From Enhydrobacter sp. (lineage in GTDB: Bacteria; Pseudomonadota; Alphaproteobacteria; Reyranellales; Reyranellaceae), in contig NZ_CP126889.1 in NCBI RefSeq assembly GCF_030246845.1, positions 310,001 through 374,000 on the forward strand: a stretch of 64,000 bases of DNA, written 5' to 3'. The notes under the pieces were generated by a model. It was given only the letters and a program-made list of their open reading frames with translations, was not told the DNA's origin and ran no database searches. Position numbers and translations under genes: made by a program. Of the stretch, positions 29,994 to 38,426 are shown piece by piece. How positions within the stretch are numbered: position 1 is the first letter of the stretch; every line of letters starts with the position of its first letter.

Positions 29994-31337
29994 ATGCGGT
30001 TGGGCCTCGCGAAGACAGCAGCGCTGCTGGCGGCCGCCGTGCTCTCCCTGCTGGCCGCGTCAGCGGGCGCCGACGGCCGCCGCGCGGTGGTGCTGGAGAT
30101 CGATGGCGCGATCGGGCCTGCCGTCGCCGACTATGTCGTGCGTGGCCTGAAGGCGCTCGATCCCACCGACACCGGTCTCGTCGTGCTGCGCATGGACACG
30201 CCGGGCGGCCTCGGCAGCTCGATGCGCGAGATCATCCGCGCCATGCTCGCCTCGTCGGTGCCGGTCGCGGTCTACGTCGCGCCGTCCGGGGCGCGGGCGG
30301 CGAGCGCGGGCACCTACATCGCCTACGCCGCCGGCATCGCCGCCATGGCGCCGGGCACCAATCTCGGCGCCGCGACGCCGATCCAGATCGGCGGCCTGTC
30401 GCCCTTTCCGGGCGGCAAGCCGAAGGACGACGAAGCCGAGCGCAAGCCGGCGCCTGACGATACCGAATCGCGCAAGATCCTGAACGACGCGGTCGCCTTC
30501 ATCCGCAGCCTCGCCGACCTGCACGGCCGCAACGCCGACTGGGCGGCCGATGCGGTGCGCAACGCCGTGAGCCTGCCCGCGAACGAGGCGCTGAAGCAGC
30601 ACGTCGTCGACGTGATCGCCGACGACCTGCCCGACCTCCTGCGCAAGATCGACGGCCGCACCGCGCTCGTCGGAGGCAAGCCCGAGCAGTTGCAGACCGC
30701 GGGGCTCGAGATCGTCACCCTGGCGCCGGACTGGCGGGTGCGGCTCCTCTCCGTGATCGCCGACCCCAATGTCGCCTATCTCTTCATGCTGCTGGGCATC
30801 TATGGCCTCATCTTCGAGCTCGCCAACCCCGGCGTGATCCTGCCCGGGCTGATCGGCGGCATCAGCCTCCTGATCGCGCTCTTCGCCTTCAACCTGCTGC
30901 CCGTCGACTATGCCGGCGCGGGCCTCGTGATCCTGGGCGTGGGCCTGATGGTGGCGGAGGCCTTCATCGGCTCGTTCGGCGCCATCGGCCTCGCCGGAAT
31001 CGCGGCCTTCGCAGTGGGCTCGATCATCATGTTCCGCGGCGCCGGGCCGACCTTCGGGCTCTCGCTCTCCGTCGTGATCGCCGCCACGATCGTGACCGGC
31101 GCTTTCTTCCTGCTGGGGCTCGCCCTGCTGCTGCGCTCGCGCCGCCGCCGCGTCGTCACCGGCAGCGAGGCGATGATCGGCGCCGAGGGCGAGGCGCTGG
31201 AGTGGCAGGGCGCGAGCGGCCGCATCCGCGTCCATGGCGAGATCTGGCAGGCCCGCGCCGCCCAGCCGCTCGAGCCCGGCGCCCGCATCCGGGTCACCGG
31301 CCGCAAGGACCTCGTTCTCACCGTCGAGCCGATGTGA
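29994..31337 (+). CDS. NfeD-family membrane serine protease (ClpP class)
   Basis: The 447-residue protein is a full-length NfeD: signal peptide (1-26), a periplasmic ClpP-like protease domain (VVLEIDGAIGPAVADYV, MDTPGGLGSSMREI and APSGARAASAGTYIAYAA with the likely nucleophile in SAG), four to six membrane spans (about 255-375), and a C-terminal OB-fold (GRIRVHGEIWQARA ... IRVTGRKDLVLTV). NfeD proteases cleave membrane substrates and are typically encoded with an SPFH protein; here the slipin gene follows after 8 bases. Confidence 0.9.
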   Translation: MRLGLAKTAALLAAAVLSLLAASAGADGRRAVVLEIDGAIGPAVADYVVRGLKALDPTDTGLVVLRMDTPGGLGSSMREIIRAMLASSVPVAVYVAPSGARAASAGTYIAYAAGIAAMAPGTNLGAATPIQIGGLSPFPGGKPKDDEAERKPAPDDTESRKILNDAVAFIRSLADLHGRNADWAADAVRNAVSLPANEALKQHVVDVIADDLPDLLRKIDGRTALVGGKPEQLQTAGLEIVTLAPDWRVRLLSVIADPNVAYLFMLLGIYGLIFELANPGVILPGLIGGISLLIALFAFNLLPVDYAGAGLVILGVGLMVAEAFIGSFGAIGLAGIAAFAVGSIIMFRGAGPTFGLSLSVVIAATIVTGAFFLLGLALLLRSRRRRVVTGSEAMIGAEGEALEWQGASGRIRVHGEIWQARAAQPLEPGARIRVTGRKDLVLTVEPM

Positions 31338-31345
31338 GGAAGGAC

Positions 31346-32173
31346 ATGCTTTTCACCGGTACAATCGTCGTCATCGTCGTCCTGGCGCTGGTCGCCCTGT
31401 TCGTCGCGGCCGTGCGCATCCTGTTCGAGTACGAGCGTGGCGTCGTGTTCACGCTCGGCCGCTACACCGGCACCAAGGGGCCGGGCTTCGTGCTGCTGGT
31501 GCCGTTCGTGCAGCAGATGGTGCGCGTCGACCTGCGCATCATCGTCGAGGAGGTGCCGAGCCAGGACGTGATCTCGCGCGACAACGTCTCGGTGAAGGTG
31601 AGCGCGGTGATCTATTTCCGGGTGGTCGACGCCGAGCGCGCGGTGATCCAGGTCAAGGCCTTCCGCGACGCCACCAGCCAGCTCGCCCAGACGACGCTGC
31701 GCTCGATCCTGGGCAAGCACGATCTCGACCAGATGCTGACCGAGCGCGACAAACTCAGCGCCGACATCCAGGACGTGCTCGACACCCAGACCGATGCCTG
31801 GGGCATCAAGGTCTCCAATGTCGAGATCAAGCGCATCGACCTCGACGACAGCATGATCCGCGCCATCGCCCGCCAGGCCGAGGCCGAGCGCAGCCGCCGC
31901 GCCAAGATCATCAACGCCGAGGGCGAGCAGCAGGCGGCGCAGAAGATGCTGGAGGCGGCGCAGATCCTGGCCCCGGTGCCGCAGGCCATGCAGCTCCGCT
32001 ATCTCGCGACGCTGTTCGAGATCGCGGGCGAGCGCAGCTCCACCATCGTCTTCCCCTTCCCGCTCGAGATGATCCAGGGCTGGATGGCGTCGCCCCCTCG
32101 CCCGACCTCTCCCCCTATCGGGGGAGAGGAGAAAGAAAACGAGAGCACCTCTCATGCTCCTCTCCCCCGATAG
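31346..32173 (+). CDS. Slipin / stomatin-like SPFH protein with a repeat-derived C-terminus
   Basis: Membrane-microdomain scaffold partnering the adjacent NfeD protease. The 275-residue protein has an N-terminal hydrophobic hairpin (GTIVVIVVLALVALFVAA), then the SPFH domain (EYERGVVFTLGRYTGTKGPG ... ISRDNVSVKVSAVIYFRVVD) and a coiled-coil region (ARQAEAERSRRAKIINAEGEQQAAQKML, split). The conserved part ends at about IVFPFPLEMIQGWM. The last ~26 residues (Pro/Thr/Glu-rich) and the TAG stop are encoded by a palindromic dispersed repeat, so the native C-terminus appears to have been replaced. Confidence 0.9.
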   Translation: MLFTGTIVVIVVLALVALFVAAVRILFEYERGVVFTLGRYTGTKGPGFVLLVPFVQQMVRVDLRIIVEEVPSQDVISRDNVSVKVSAVIYFRVVDAERAVIQVKAFRDATSQLAQTTLRSILGKHDLDQMLTERDKLSADIQDVLDTQTDAWGIKVSNVEIKRIDLDDSMIRAIARQAEAERSRRAKIINAEGEQQAAQKMLEAAQILAPVPQAMQLRYLATLFEIAGERSSTIVFPFPLEMIQGWMASPPRPTSPPIGGEEKENESTSHAPLPR

Positions 32174-32200
32174 GGGGAGAGGTCGGGTGAGGGGGACGCG
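32088..32200. repeat. Large inverted repeat (CTCTCCCCCTATCGGGGGAGAG type)
   Basis: Two arms of about 43 bases (32088-32131 and 32157-32200) are reverse complements, and each carries its own small palindrome CTCCCCCTATCGGGGGAG. It overlaps the 3' end of the slipin gene and ends 11 bases from the stop of the convergent dioxygenase gene, where it could act as a two-way terminator. Confidence 0.88.
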
Positions 32201-32211
32201 AAGGCCCGCGC

Positions 32212-33081
32212 CTAAGCCGCCGGCAGGGTCACGTCGATGGTCGCGGTCCAGACCGGCAGCGGCAGCGACTCGCGGGCGGCGAGGTTGGCTGGCAGCGCCG
32301 AACGGTCGGCCGTGCGCTTGAAGGGAAGGACCAGGCCGGCGCGCACGCCGAATACGGCGTCGCGATCGAGATACTTGTCGTCCTCGGGGAAGAACTCGGT
32401 GATCAAGGGCTTGCGGCCCGGCGCCTGGACGATCATGTGCAGATGCGCCGGCCGCCACGCTTCGCGGCCGAGCGCGCGCAGCATGTCGCCGGCCGGGCCG
32501 TCGTCCGGCACCGTGTAGGAGAGCGGCCGCACGGTCGAGAAGGCGAAGGTGCCGTCGGGCGCCACCTTCAGGCGCGCGTGGTAGTTGGTCGGGTTCTGCC
32601 CGGGATCCTGCTGCGCATAGAGGCCGTTGCCGGCGTTCTGCCAGAGCGCCAGCACCGTGCCGGCGGCCGGCGCGCCCTTGTCGTCGACCACTCGGCCGCT
32701 CACCACCAGCGGCTCGCCGACCTGCCCCTTCCAGAGATCGCCGCCGTTCGGCAGCTCGGGCGCGTTCTCGATATGGAACGGGCCCAGCACCGAGGACGGC
32801 GTGCCCCCGGTCGAGGCGTTGACCATGTCGACCAGCGAGGAGACGCCCAGCAGGTCGGAGAACAGGATGTACTCGTTGCGCTTGTCGTCGGTGAACGCGA
32901 CGGCGCGTGTCAGGGCCGCGATGGCGGCGCCCCACTCCGCTTCGGTCACCTTGTTGTCGCGCACGAAGCGGTGCAGGTGGCCGGCGAGGCTCACCAGCAG
33001 CTCGCGCGTGCGGGCCGAGGGCGCGCCCTTCGCATAGTCGGCGAACGCCTGCGTGATGGTGTCCGGGGTGAGGTTGCGCAT
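32212..33081 (-). CDS. Intradiol ring-cleavage dioxygenase (catechol/hydroxyquinol 1,2-dioxygenase type)
   Basis: Non-haem Fe(III) dioxygenase that opens catechol-like rings between the hydroxyls. The 289-residue protein has the N-terminal helical dimerisation domain of catechol 1,2-dioxygenases (about 1-110) and a catalytic beta-sandwich with LGPFHIENAPE, GRVVDDKGAPAAGTVLALWQNAGNGLY, a tyrosine ligand in SYTVPDDGPAG and histidine ligands in WRPAHLHMIV. The exact substrate is not certain. It follows the GNAT gene by one base (TGACATG), so the two form an operon. No other aromatic-catabolism gene is in the window. Confidence 0.87.
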   Translation of the reverse strand: MRNLTPDTITQAFADYAKGAPSARTRELLVSLAGHLHRFVRDNKVTEAEWGAAIAALTRAVAFTDDKRNEYILFSDLLGVSSLVDMVNASTGGTPSSVLGPFHIENAPELPNGGDLWKGQVGEPLVVSGRVVDDKGAPAAGTVLALWQNAGNGLYAQQDPGQNPTNYHARLKVAPDGTFAFSTVRPLSYTVPDDGPAGDMLRALGREAWRPAHLHMIVQAPGRKPLITEFFPEDDKYLDRDAVFGVRAGLVLPFKRTADRSALPANLAARESLPLPVWTATIDVTLPAA

Positions 33082-33082
33082 G

Positions 33083-33730
33083 TCAGCGCTCCGCCCGCAG
33101 CAACGAATCGTAGTCGGCGCGCAGCAGGGCGAACAGGAGATGGTCGGCCCAGTGGCCGTTGATCCTGAGGTACTGCCGCGCCAGCCCCTCCTCATGGAAG
33201 CCGACCTTGGCCAGCACCGCCTTGGAGGGCTCGTTGTGCGGCAGGCAGGCCGCTTCCAGCCGGTGCAGCCTGAGATCGTCGAACACGAATGGCAGCACCG
33301 CGCGCAGCGCATCGGTCATCAGCCCCTGCCCGGCATAGGGCTGGCCCATCCAGTAGCCGACCGAGGCGGTCTGGGCGACGCCGCGGCGGACATTGCTGAG
33401 ATTGATGCCGCCCACCAGCTTGCGGCCCTCGGACAGGAAGACGAACAGCCCGTAGGCCTCCCCCGCCCGCCATTCGCGCACCTGCTGGCGCAGGCGGCGG
33501 CGATAGTGGTCCCGGCCCAGCGAATCGTCGGGCCAGGTCGGCTCCCACGGGGTGAGGAAGGCCCGGCTGCGGGCCCTGAGCTCGGCCCATTCCGGCCAGT
33601 CCTCCATGCTCGGGGCGCGCAGATAGACGCGCCTTCCCGTGATCCGGGTCATTCCCGACAGCGACAGGGGAACGTCGGCGAAGCGGAACATTTGCCTGTC
33701 ATAGTAGGCCGGCCCGGTGAATTGTTCCAT
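33083..33730 (-). CDS. GNAT-family N-acetyltransferase (RimJ/RimL-like)
   Basis: Acetyl-CoA-dependent transferase, close to the ribosomal-protein or general amino-group acetyltransferases of the RimJ type. The 215-residue product has RVYLRAPSMEDWPEWAELR at the start of the domain, GLFVFLSEGRKLVGGINLSNV, ASVGYWMGQPYAGQGLMTDALRAV (acetyl-CoA-binding Q/R-x-x-G-x-G/A variant) and LEAACLPHNEPSKAVLAKVGF. The start is ambiguous: ATG 33730 (used), ATG 33691 with a nearby AGG, or GTG 33775. It is directly upstream of the dioxygenase gene; a functional link is not evident. Confidence 0.85.
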   Translation of the reverse strand: MEQFTGPAYYDRQMFRFADVPLSLSGMTRITGRRVYLRAPSMEDWPEWAELRARSRAFLTPWEPTWPDDSLGRDHYRRRLRQQVREWRAGEAYGLFVFLSEGRKLVGGINLSNVRRGVAQTASVGYWMGQPYAGQGLMTDALRAVLPFVFDDLRLHRLEAACLPHNEPSKAVLAKVGFHEEGLARQYLRINGHWADHLLFALLRADYDSLLRAER

Positions 33731-33855
33731 GATTTCCGGGGTTTGCCGCACGAGCCCGGCCGTCCGGTTGTTCACGTCCGCGTCAATTCAATATCTTGAA
33801 AAAGCGCGCGGGCAGGATGAAGTTGCGTCCAAACAAGGAGACCGGACCCCCCGCC

Positions 33856-34695
33856 ATGGAAACCGACGAGCATTCCAAGGTCGGCCAGAAAGGCCGCTTC
33901 TATCTGACCAAGCACATCTGGGTGCCGCAGGAGCCGATCGAGAACTTCAATCTCAAGATGTCGGACATGATCCTGCGCCGCATGCCCAAGCTGCCGCTGG
34001 GCGGCGAGGATGCGATCAAGGTCTTCCCGGTGCTGGCCGAGCTCAAGAAGAGCCACGACAAGATCAAGGCCGACCTGCAGTACCTGCTGAGCCACCACGA
34101 CGAGATCCCGGCGCTGCACGAGGTTCATCCGCGCGACCTCTATGTCGCCGGCCGCGCCTGGCGCACCTTCCTGCTGAAGATCTGGGGCCACGAGGTGAAG
34201 GAGAACACCGCCGCGGTGCCCGACACCTATGAGGCCATCTCGCGCATCCCGGGCGTGCATACCGCCCTCTTCAGCATCCTGGCCGGCGGCGCGGAGATCG
34301 TTCCCCATCGCGGCTCGGCGGCGGGCGTGATCCGCTTCCACTATCCGCTGATCGTGCCCAAGGAGCCGGAGAAGTGCTGGATCGAGATCGGCGGTCACCA
34401 CTTCTTCTGGCAGGAGGGCGTGCCGCTTGTGTTCGACGACACGCGCGAGCACTGGGTCAAGAACCAGACCGAGGAAACGCGCGTGGTGCTGATCATCGAC
34501 TTCAACGCCAACATGCCGTTCCCGGTCAACCTCTACACCGCGCTGCGCTACAACCTCATCCGACATTCGAGCGAGGTGAAGGCCGTCCACGACCGTGCCG
34601 CCATCGGCGTCCCGCCGCGCAACAAGCCGGCAGTCGCGACCGACGGCCTGATCAGCGGCGCCCGCAGCACGACGGTCCCCGCCGAGCGGCGATAG
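33856..34695 (+). CDS. Aspartyl/asparaginyl beta-hydroxylase-domain protein
   Basis: Predicted Fe(II)/2-oxoglutarate dioxygenase of the Asp_Arg_Hydrox family. The 279-residue product (from METDEHSK) has a helical N-terminal half and a cupin core with one iron His in EIVPHRGSAAGVIRFHYPLIVP and a second in DTREHWVKNQTEETRVVLIIDF, followed by a membrane-type or helical tail. Family members hydroxylate proteins or lipid A acyl chains (LpxO-like), so an envelope substrate is possible. ATG 33817 is an alternative start; AAGGAG sits 15 bases before 33856, which is longer than ideal. Confidence 0.8.
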   Translation: METDEHSKVGQKGRFYLTKHIWVPQEPIENFNLKMSDMILRRMPKLPLGGEDAIKVFPVLAELKKSHDKIKADLQYLLSHHDEIPALHEVHPRDLYVAGRAWRTFLLKIWGHEVKENTAAVPDTYEAISRIPGVHTALFSILAGGAEIVPHRGSAAGVIRFHYPLIVPKEPEKCWIEIGGHHFFWQEGVPLVFDDTREHWVKNQTEETRVVLIIDFNANMPFPVNLYTALRYNLIRHSSEVKAVHDRAAIGVPPRNKPAVATDGLISGARSTTVPAERR

Positions 34696-34697
34696 CT

Positions 34698-34825
34698 CGG
34701 AGGGGCGCGCCACTCCAGTGGCGCAATCTTCTTTGCTTCGATACGCCATGAGCGCGATCGGAGTCGCGCGCTCCTATGATTAAGAAGGCGACTCATGGGA
34801 GCGCGCCACTCCAGTGGCGCTCATG
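34698..34825. repeat. REP cluster on the 5' side of the RAYT gene (three units)
   Basis: Units GGGGCGCGCCACTCCAGTGG (34702-34721), an inverted copy (34748-34778, GCGCGATCGGAGTCGCGCGC) and GGGAGCGCGCCACTCCAGTG (34798-34817) each contain a GCGCCACTCCAGTGGCGC-like palindrome. Head-to-head spacing of about 25-50 bases gives a bacterial-interspersed mosaic layout. The last unit abuts the transposase start. Confidence 0.88.
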
Positions 34826-35386
34826 AATCATAAGGGCTGGCACTCGCGCGGGTATCTGCCGCACTTCGATTCGGCCGAGACGATCCAATTCCTGACCTTC
34901 CGATTGGCCGACAGTCTGCCTGCCGAGGCGATAGAGAAAATGAAGCTCATGACGGCGCCGCTTCCCGACGCCGATCGCGATGCTCTTCTCGACGCGGGCC
35001 ACGGCGACTGCTTGCTCAAGGAGCCGGCGATTGCCCGCATCGTCGAGAATGCCCTGCTCCACTTCGATGGCATGCGTTATCGGCTATTCGCCTGGACGAT
35101 CATGCCGAACCATGTTCATGTCCTGGTCGAGCCCAGGCCCGACCGGACGGTGGGAAGCATCGTGAGTTCCTGGAAGCGGTTTTCGGCGCGGGCAGCCAAT
35201 CGCCTTCTGCAACGCTTCGGCCCGTTCTGGCAAGACGACTACTGGGACACCTACATCCGCAACGAGCGGCACTTCGAATCGACCGTCAGCTACATCGAGA
35301 ACAACGCCGTGAAGGCTGGTCTCATGGACAAAGCGGCACACTGGCCCTGGTGCCACGCGCGCTTCCGCTTTGATAAACCGTCATAG
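34823..35386 (+). CDS. REP-associated tyrosine transposase (RAYT, IS200/Y1 superfamily)
   Basis: RAYTs are single-copy, domesticated HUH nucleases that process REP palindromes. The 187-residue protein begins RGYLPHFDSAETIQFLTFRLADSLP after an ATG at 34823, and has the HUH motif MPNHVHVLVEP (His97, His99) and the C-terminal WQDDYWDTYIRNERHFESTV followed by YIENNAVKAGL, with the nucleophilic tyrosine probably among Tyr140/Tyr144. The reading frame is intact. It is bracketed on both sides by REP units, the diagnostic genomic setting for this family. Confidence 0.92.
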   Translation: MNHKGWHSRGYLPHFDSAETIQFLTFRLADSLPAEAIEKMKLMTAPLPDADRDALLDAGHGDCLLKEPAIARIVENALLHFDGMRYRLFAWTIMPNHVHVLVEPRPDRTVGSIVSSWKRFSARAANRLLQRFGPFWQDDYWDTYIRNERHFESTVSYIENNAVKAGLMDKAAHWPWCHARFRFDKPS

Positions 35387-35500
35387 GAGCGCGGCCACTC
35401 CAGTGGCACAATCTTCCCTGTCCCGACACCCCATGAGCGCAACTGGAGTTGCGCGCTCCCATGAGCGCTCGGGGGAGCGCGCCACTCCAGTGGCGCAATC
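35386..35500. repeat. REP cluster on the 3' side of the RAYT gene (three units)
   Basis: GGAGCGCGGCCACTCCAGTG (35386-35405), an inverted unit GCGCAACTGGAGTTGCGCGC (35437-35456) and GGAGCGCGCCACTCCAGTGG (35474-35493) mirror the upstream cluster. A degraded remnant (GAGTGACGCGCTC) continues to about 35535, just before the M16 peptidase stop. Confidence 0.87.
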
Positions 35501-35540
35501 TTGCTGTTTCGACATCGCGTGAGTGACGCGCTCTGATGAC

Positions 35541-36809
35541 TCAGGCCGCGAGGCGGGCGGCGATCCTGTCCAGGGGCTCGAGCGGGGCGATGGGGCCGAG
35601 GGCGGCCAGCGTGAGGCTGCCTTGCAGGAAGCGGCGGGCGACGCGGCGCACCGCTTCCTGGTCGACCGCCTCGATGCGGGCCACGATCTCGGCGTAGGGA
35701 ATCGACCGGTCGTGGATAAGCAGATGCCGCGCCGCCTGCTCGCAGCGCGCGCCGCTCGACTCGAGCGCCATCAGCGTGCCGGCCTTGATCTGGGCGCGGG
35801 CGCGCGCGAGCTCCGCCTCGGTGACCGTGTCGGCGACACCCGCGAACTCCTCGCACACCGCCGGCACCAGCTCGGCGAGATCGTCCTCGCCGGTGCCGGC
35901 ATAGATGCCGAACAGCCCGCCGTCGGCATAGGCCGAGTTGAAGCAGTGGATGCCGTAGACCAGCCCGCGCTCCTCGCGGATGCGCTGGAACAGGCGCGAG
36001 GACATGCCGCCGCCGAACAATGTCGAGTAGACGACGCTGGCGTAATAGTCGGGATCGCGGTAGCCGATGCCCTCGCAACCCAGCACCAGATGCGCCTGCT
36101 CGAGCGGCCGCGGCTCGCGGTTCTCGCCGCCGACATAGGCGAGCGGCTGCAGCGGCGGCGCGTTGGCGGCCGTGCGCGGCACCGTGCCGAAGTGCTTCTC
36201 CGCCAGCTCGACGATCCGCCCGTGCTCGACCCGCCCCGCCGCCGCCAGCACCATGTTCGACGCGGTGTAGTGGCGCGCGAGGAAGGCGAAGAGATGGTCG
36301 CGGCCGATCGCCTCGACCGAATCGGCCGTGCCCAGCACCGGCCGGCCGAGCGGCTGGTCGGGCAGCGCGATCTCCTGGAACTGGTCGAAGATCAGGTCGT
36401 CGGGCGTGTCGAGCGCCTGGCCGATCTCCTGCAGGATGACGCCGCGCTCGCGCTGCAGCTCGTCGGGATCGAACACCGAGTTGCGCAGGATGTCGGCCAC
36501 CAGCTCGACGCCGAGCGCCACGTCCTCCTTCAGCACCGAGGCGTGGTAGGCGGTGATCTCGCGGCCGGTGTAGGCGTTGAGGCTGCCGCCGACGGTCTCG
36601 ATCTCCTCGGCGATCGCGCGGGCGCTGCGCGTTTTCGTGCCCTTGAACGCCATGTGCTCCAGCATGTGCGCCATGCCGTTGAGTTCCGCGCTCTCGTGGC
36701 GTGTGCCGCAGGCGACCCAGACGCCGAGCGAGGCCGATTCGACCTCGGGCATGGCGTCGGTCGCCACGCGCAGCCCGTTGGCGAGCGTCGTGACCTCGAC
36801 CTCGCTCAT
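35541..36809 (-). CDS. M16-family zinc metallopeptidase (processing-peptidase-like)
   Basis: The 422-residue protein resembles the beta subunit of mitochondrial processing peptidase and its bacterial homologues. It carries the inverted zinc motif H48-M-L-E51-H52 in NGMAHMLEHMAFKGT, with the third ligand in the downstream helix (around EIETVGGSLNAYTGREITAYHASVL), and two M16 domains with GGGMSSRLFQRIREERGLVYGI in the second. Its ATG overlaps the thrC stop (ATGA), a conserved alphaproteobacterial pairing. Presumed cytosolic or periplasm-adjacent peptide degradation; substrate unknown. Confidence 0.92.
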   Translation of the reverse strand: MSEVEVTTLANGLRVATDAMPEVESASLGVWVACGTRHESAELNGMAHMLEHMAFKGTKTRSARAIAEEIETVGGSLNAYTGREITAYHASVLKEDVALGVELVADILRNSVFDPDELQRERGVILQEIGQALDTPDDLIFDQFQEIALPDQPLGRPVLGTADSVEAIGRDHLFAFLARHYTASNMVLAAAGRVEHGRIVELAEKHFGTVPRTAANAPPLQPLAYVGGENREPRPLEQAHLVLGCEGIGYRDPDYYASVVYSTLFGGGMSSRLFQRIREERGLVYGIHCFNSAYADGGLFGIYAGTGEDDLAELVPAVCEEFAGVADTVTEAELARARAQIKAGTLMALESSGARCEQAARHLLIHDRSIPYAEIVARIEAVDQEAVRRVARRFLQGSLTLAALGPIAPLEPLDRIAARLAA

Positions 36810-38281
36810 GTCCGCACCTTCGGCCGCGCGGCGCGCGAGGTTCGTCCCTTCTGCTCCCGGGCCGACATGCGCTCGTCGATCAGCGCCTTCAGCGCCTCGG
36901 CGTCGTTCGGCAGCCGGTCGGCGCGCTCGGTGCGGTCCATGAGATCGTCGATGCGTGACGGCAGCGGCGGACGCACGCCGGTCGCCTTCTGCACGGCGTC
37001 AGGGAACTTGGCGGGATGGGCGGTCGCGAGCACGATCATCGGCACCTTCGGATCACGGCGATGCTGTTGCGCCACGGCATAGCCGATGGCGGTATGGGGA
37101 TCGAGCGTCTCGCCGAAGCGGCGGCTGGCGTCGGCGATCGCCTGCAGCGTGCCCGGGTCGTCGAGGCGGCCGGCGTCGAACAGCGCCCGCACGCCGCCCA
37201 AGGCGTTGGCGCCGACGGCCAGCGTGCCGGTCCTGCGGAACGCCGCCATGGCCTCGGCCAGCACCTTGCCGTCGCGGCCGTAGAGGTCGAACAGCAGGCG
37301 CTCGAAGTTGCTCGAGATCTGGATGTCCATCGAGGGGCTGAGCGTGGGCACCACGCCGGCCAGAGTCATCGCCCCCTGCTCGAAGAAGCGCGGCAGGATG
37401 TCGTTGGCGTTGGCGGCGACCACGAAGTGCGACACCGGCAGGCCCATCTGGCGCGCGGCGTAGCCGGCATAGACGTTGCCGAAATTGCCGGTCGGCACGG
37501 CGAAGGCGACCGGCCGCTCGGGCGCGCCAAGCTTCAGCGCCGCCCAGAAGTAATAGACGATCTGCGCCATCACGCGCGCGAAGTTGATCGAGTTCACCGC
37601 CGTCAGTGCATGGCGGTCGCGGAAGGCGAGATCGTTGAAGCAGGCCTTGGCGAGATCCTGGCAGTCGTCGAACGTGCCCTGGACCGCGATGTTGTGCACG
37701 TTGGGCGCCAGCACCGTGGTCATCTGGCGGCGCTGCACCTCGCTCACCCGTCCGCGCGGATGGAGCATGAAGATGTCGATGGTCCGGCGGTCGCGCACCG
37801 CCTCGATCGCGGCCGAGCCGGTGTCGCCCGAGGTCGCGCCGACGATGGTGGCGTGCTGGCCGTGGTTCTGCAGCGTGTGGTCGAGCAGGCGGCCGAGGAG
37901 CTGCAGCGCCACGTCCTTGAAGGCGAGCGTGGGGCCGTGGAACAGCTCGAGCAGGTGCAGCCCGGCGTCCGTCCGGGTGGGCCGGCCCAGCGGCCTGAGC
38001 GGCGCGACGTCGGGCGTGTCGAAGGTCGCATAGGCCTCGCCGATCAGGCGGCGGAAGGTCGGTTCGCCGAAGGAGTCGCCGACGAACGGCTCCATGACCC
38101 GGAACGCCACCTCGGCATAGGGCTTGTCGCGCAGCGCCGCGATCTCGGCCTTCGAGAACTGCGGCCAGCTCTCGGGCAGATAGAGCCCGCCGTCGCGCGC
38201 CAGCCCCGCCAGCATGACGTCTTGGAACGACAGCGGCGCGGGATTGCCCTGCAAGCCATGGCGGGTGCTGATGTAACGCAT
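36806..38281 (-). CDS. thrC: Threonine synthase
   Basis: PLP enzyme converting O-phosphohomoserine to threonine. The 491-residue protein starts MRYISTRHGLQGNPAPLSFQDVMLAGLARDG, the class 2 (E. coli-like) N-terminus, with the PLP lysine in FHGPTLAFKDVALQ (Lys122), GATSGDTGSAAIEA for phosphate binding, and VAFAVPTGNFGNVYAGY. Four codons upstream of ATG 38281 are also open but less typical. The stop overlaps the M16 peptidase start. Confidence 0.95.
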   Translation of the reverse strand: MRYISTRHGLQGNPAPLSFQDVMLAGLARDGGLYLPESWPQFSKAEIAALRDKPYAEVAFRVMEPFVGDSFGEPTFRRLIGEAYATFDTPDVAPLRPLGRPTRTDAGLHLLELFHGPTLAFKDVALQLLGRLLDHTLQNHGQHATIVGATSGDTGSAAIEAVRDRRTIDIFMLHPRGRVSEVQRRQMTTVLAPNVHNIAVQGTFDDCQDLAKACFNDLAFRDRHALTAVNSINFARVMAQIVYYFWAALKLGAPERPVAFAVPTGNFGNVYAGYAARQMGLPVSHFVVAANANDILPRFFEQGAMTLAGVVPTLSPSMDIQISSNFERLLFDLYGRDGKVLAEAMAAFRRTGTLAVGANALGGVRALFDAGRLDDPGTLQAIADASRRFGETLDPHTAIGYAVAQQHRRDPKVPMIVLATAHPAKFPDAVQKATGVRPPLPSRIDDLMDRTERADRLPNDAEALKALIDERMSAREQKGRTSRAARPKVRT

Positions 38282-38311
38282 GCGACTCGTCACTCTGGTT
38301 CAGGCGCCGCG

Positions 38312-38406
38312 AAGGATCCCTCGCCTCCGGCCCGGGATGACACGGTCAAAAGCAGTATGATCCCAGGCTCGAAGGCGATGTCATCCCGAGCGCCGCGAGG
38401 GATCTT
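38312..38406. repeat. Inverted pair of CCCGAGCG...CGAGGGATC elements
   Basis: AAGGATCCCTCG...CGGGATGACAC (38312-38343) and, reversed, ATGTCATCCCGAGCGCCGCGA (from 38378) face each other about 35 bases apart. They could fold into a long hairpin between the DUF1272 gene and thrC. Confidence 0.72.
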
Positions 38407-38426
38407 TACTACCCTGCGCAGCGAGT

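Noticed and set aside
33790..33810. CTTGAAAAAG near the Asp-hydroxylase gene as a further MarR site
   Set aside because: Only about nine bases match, the AAA tail and symmetry are missing, and the neighbouring genes have no link to amides.
34701..35500. REP clusters considered as a CRISPR array
   Set aside because: Units are palindromic, alternate in orientation and have irregular spacing, with a RAYT gene and no cas genes.
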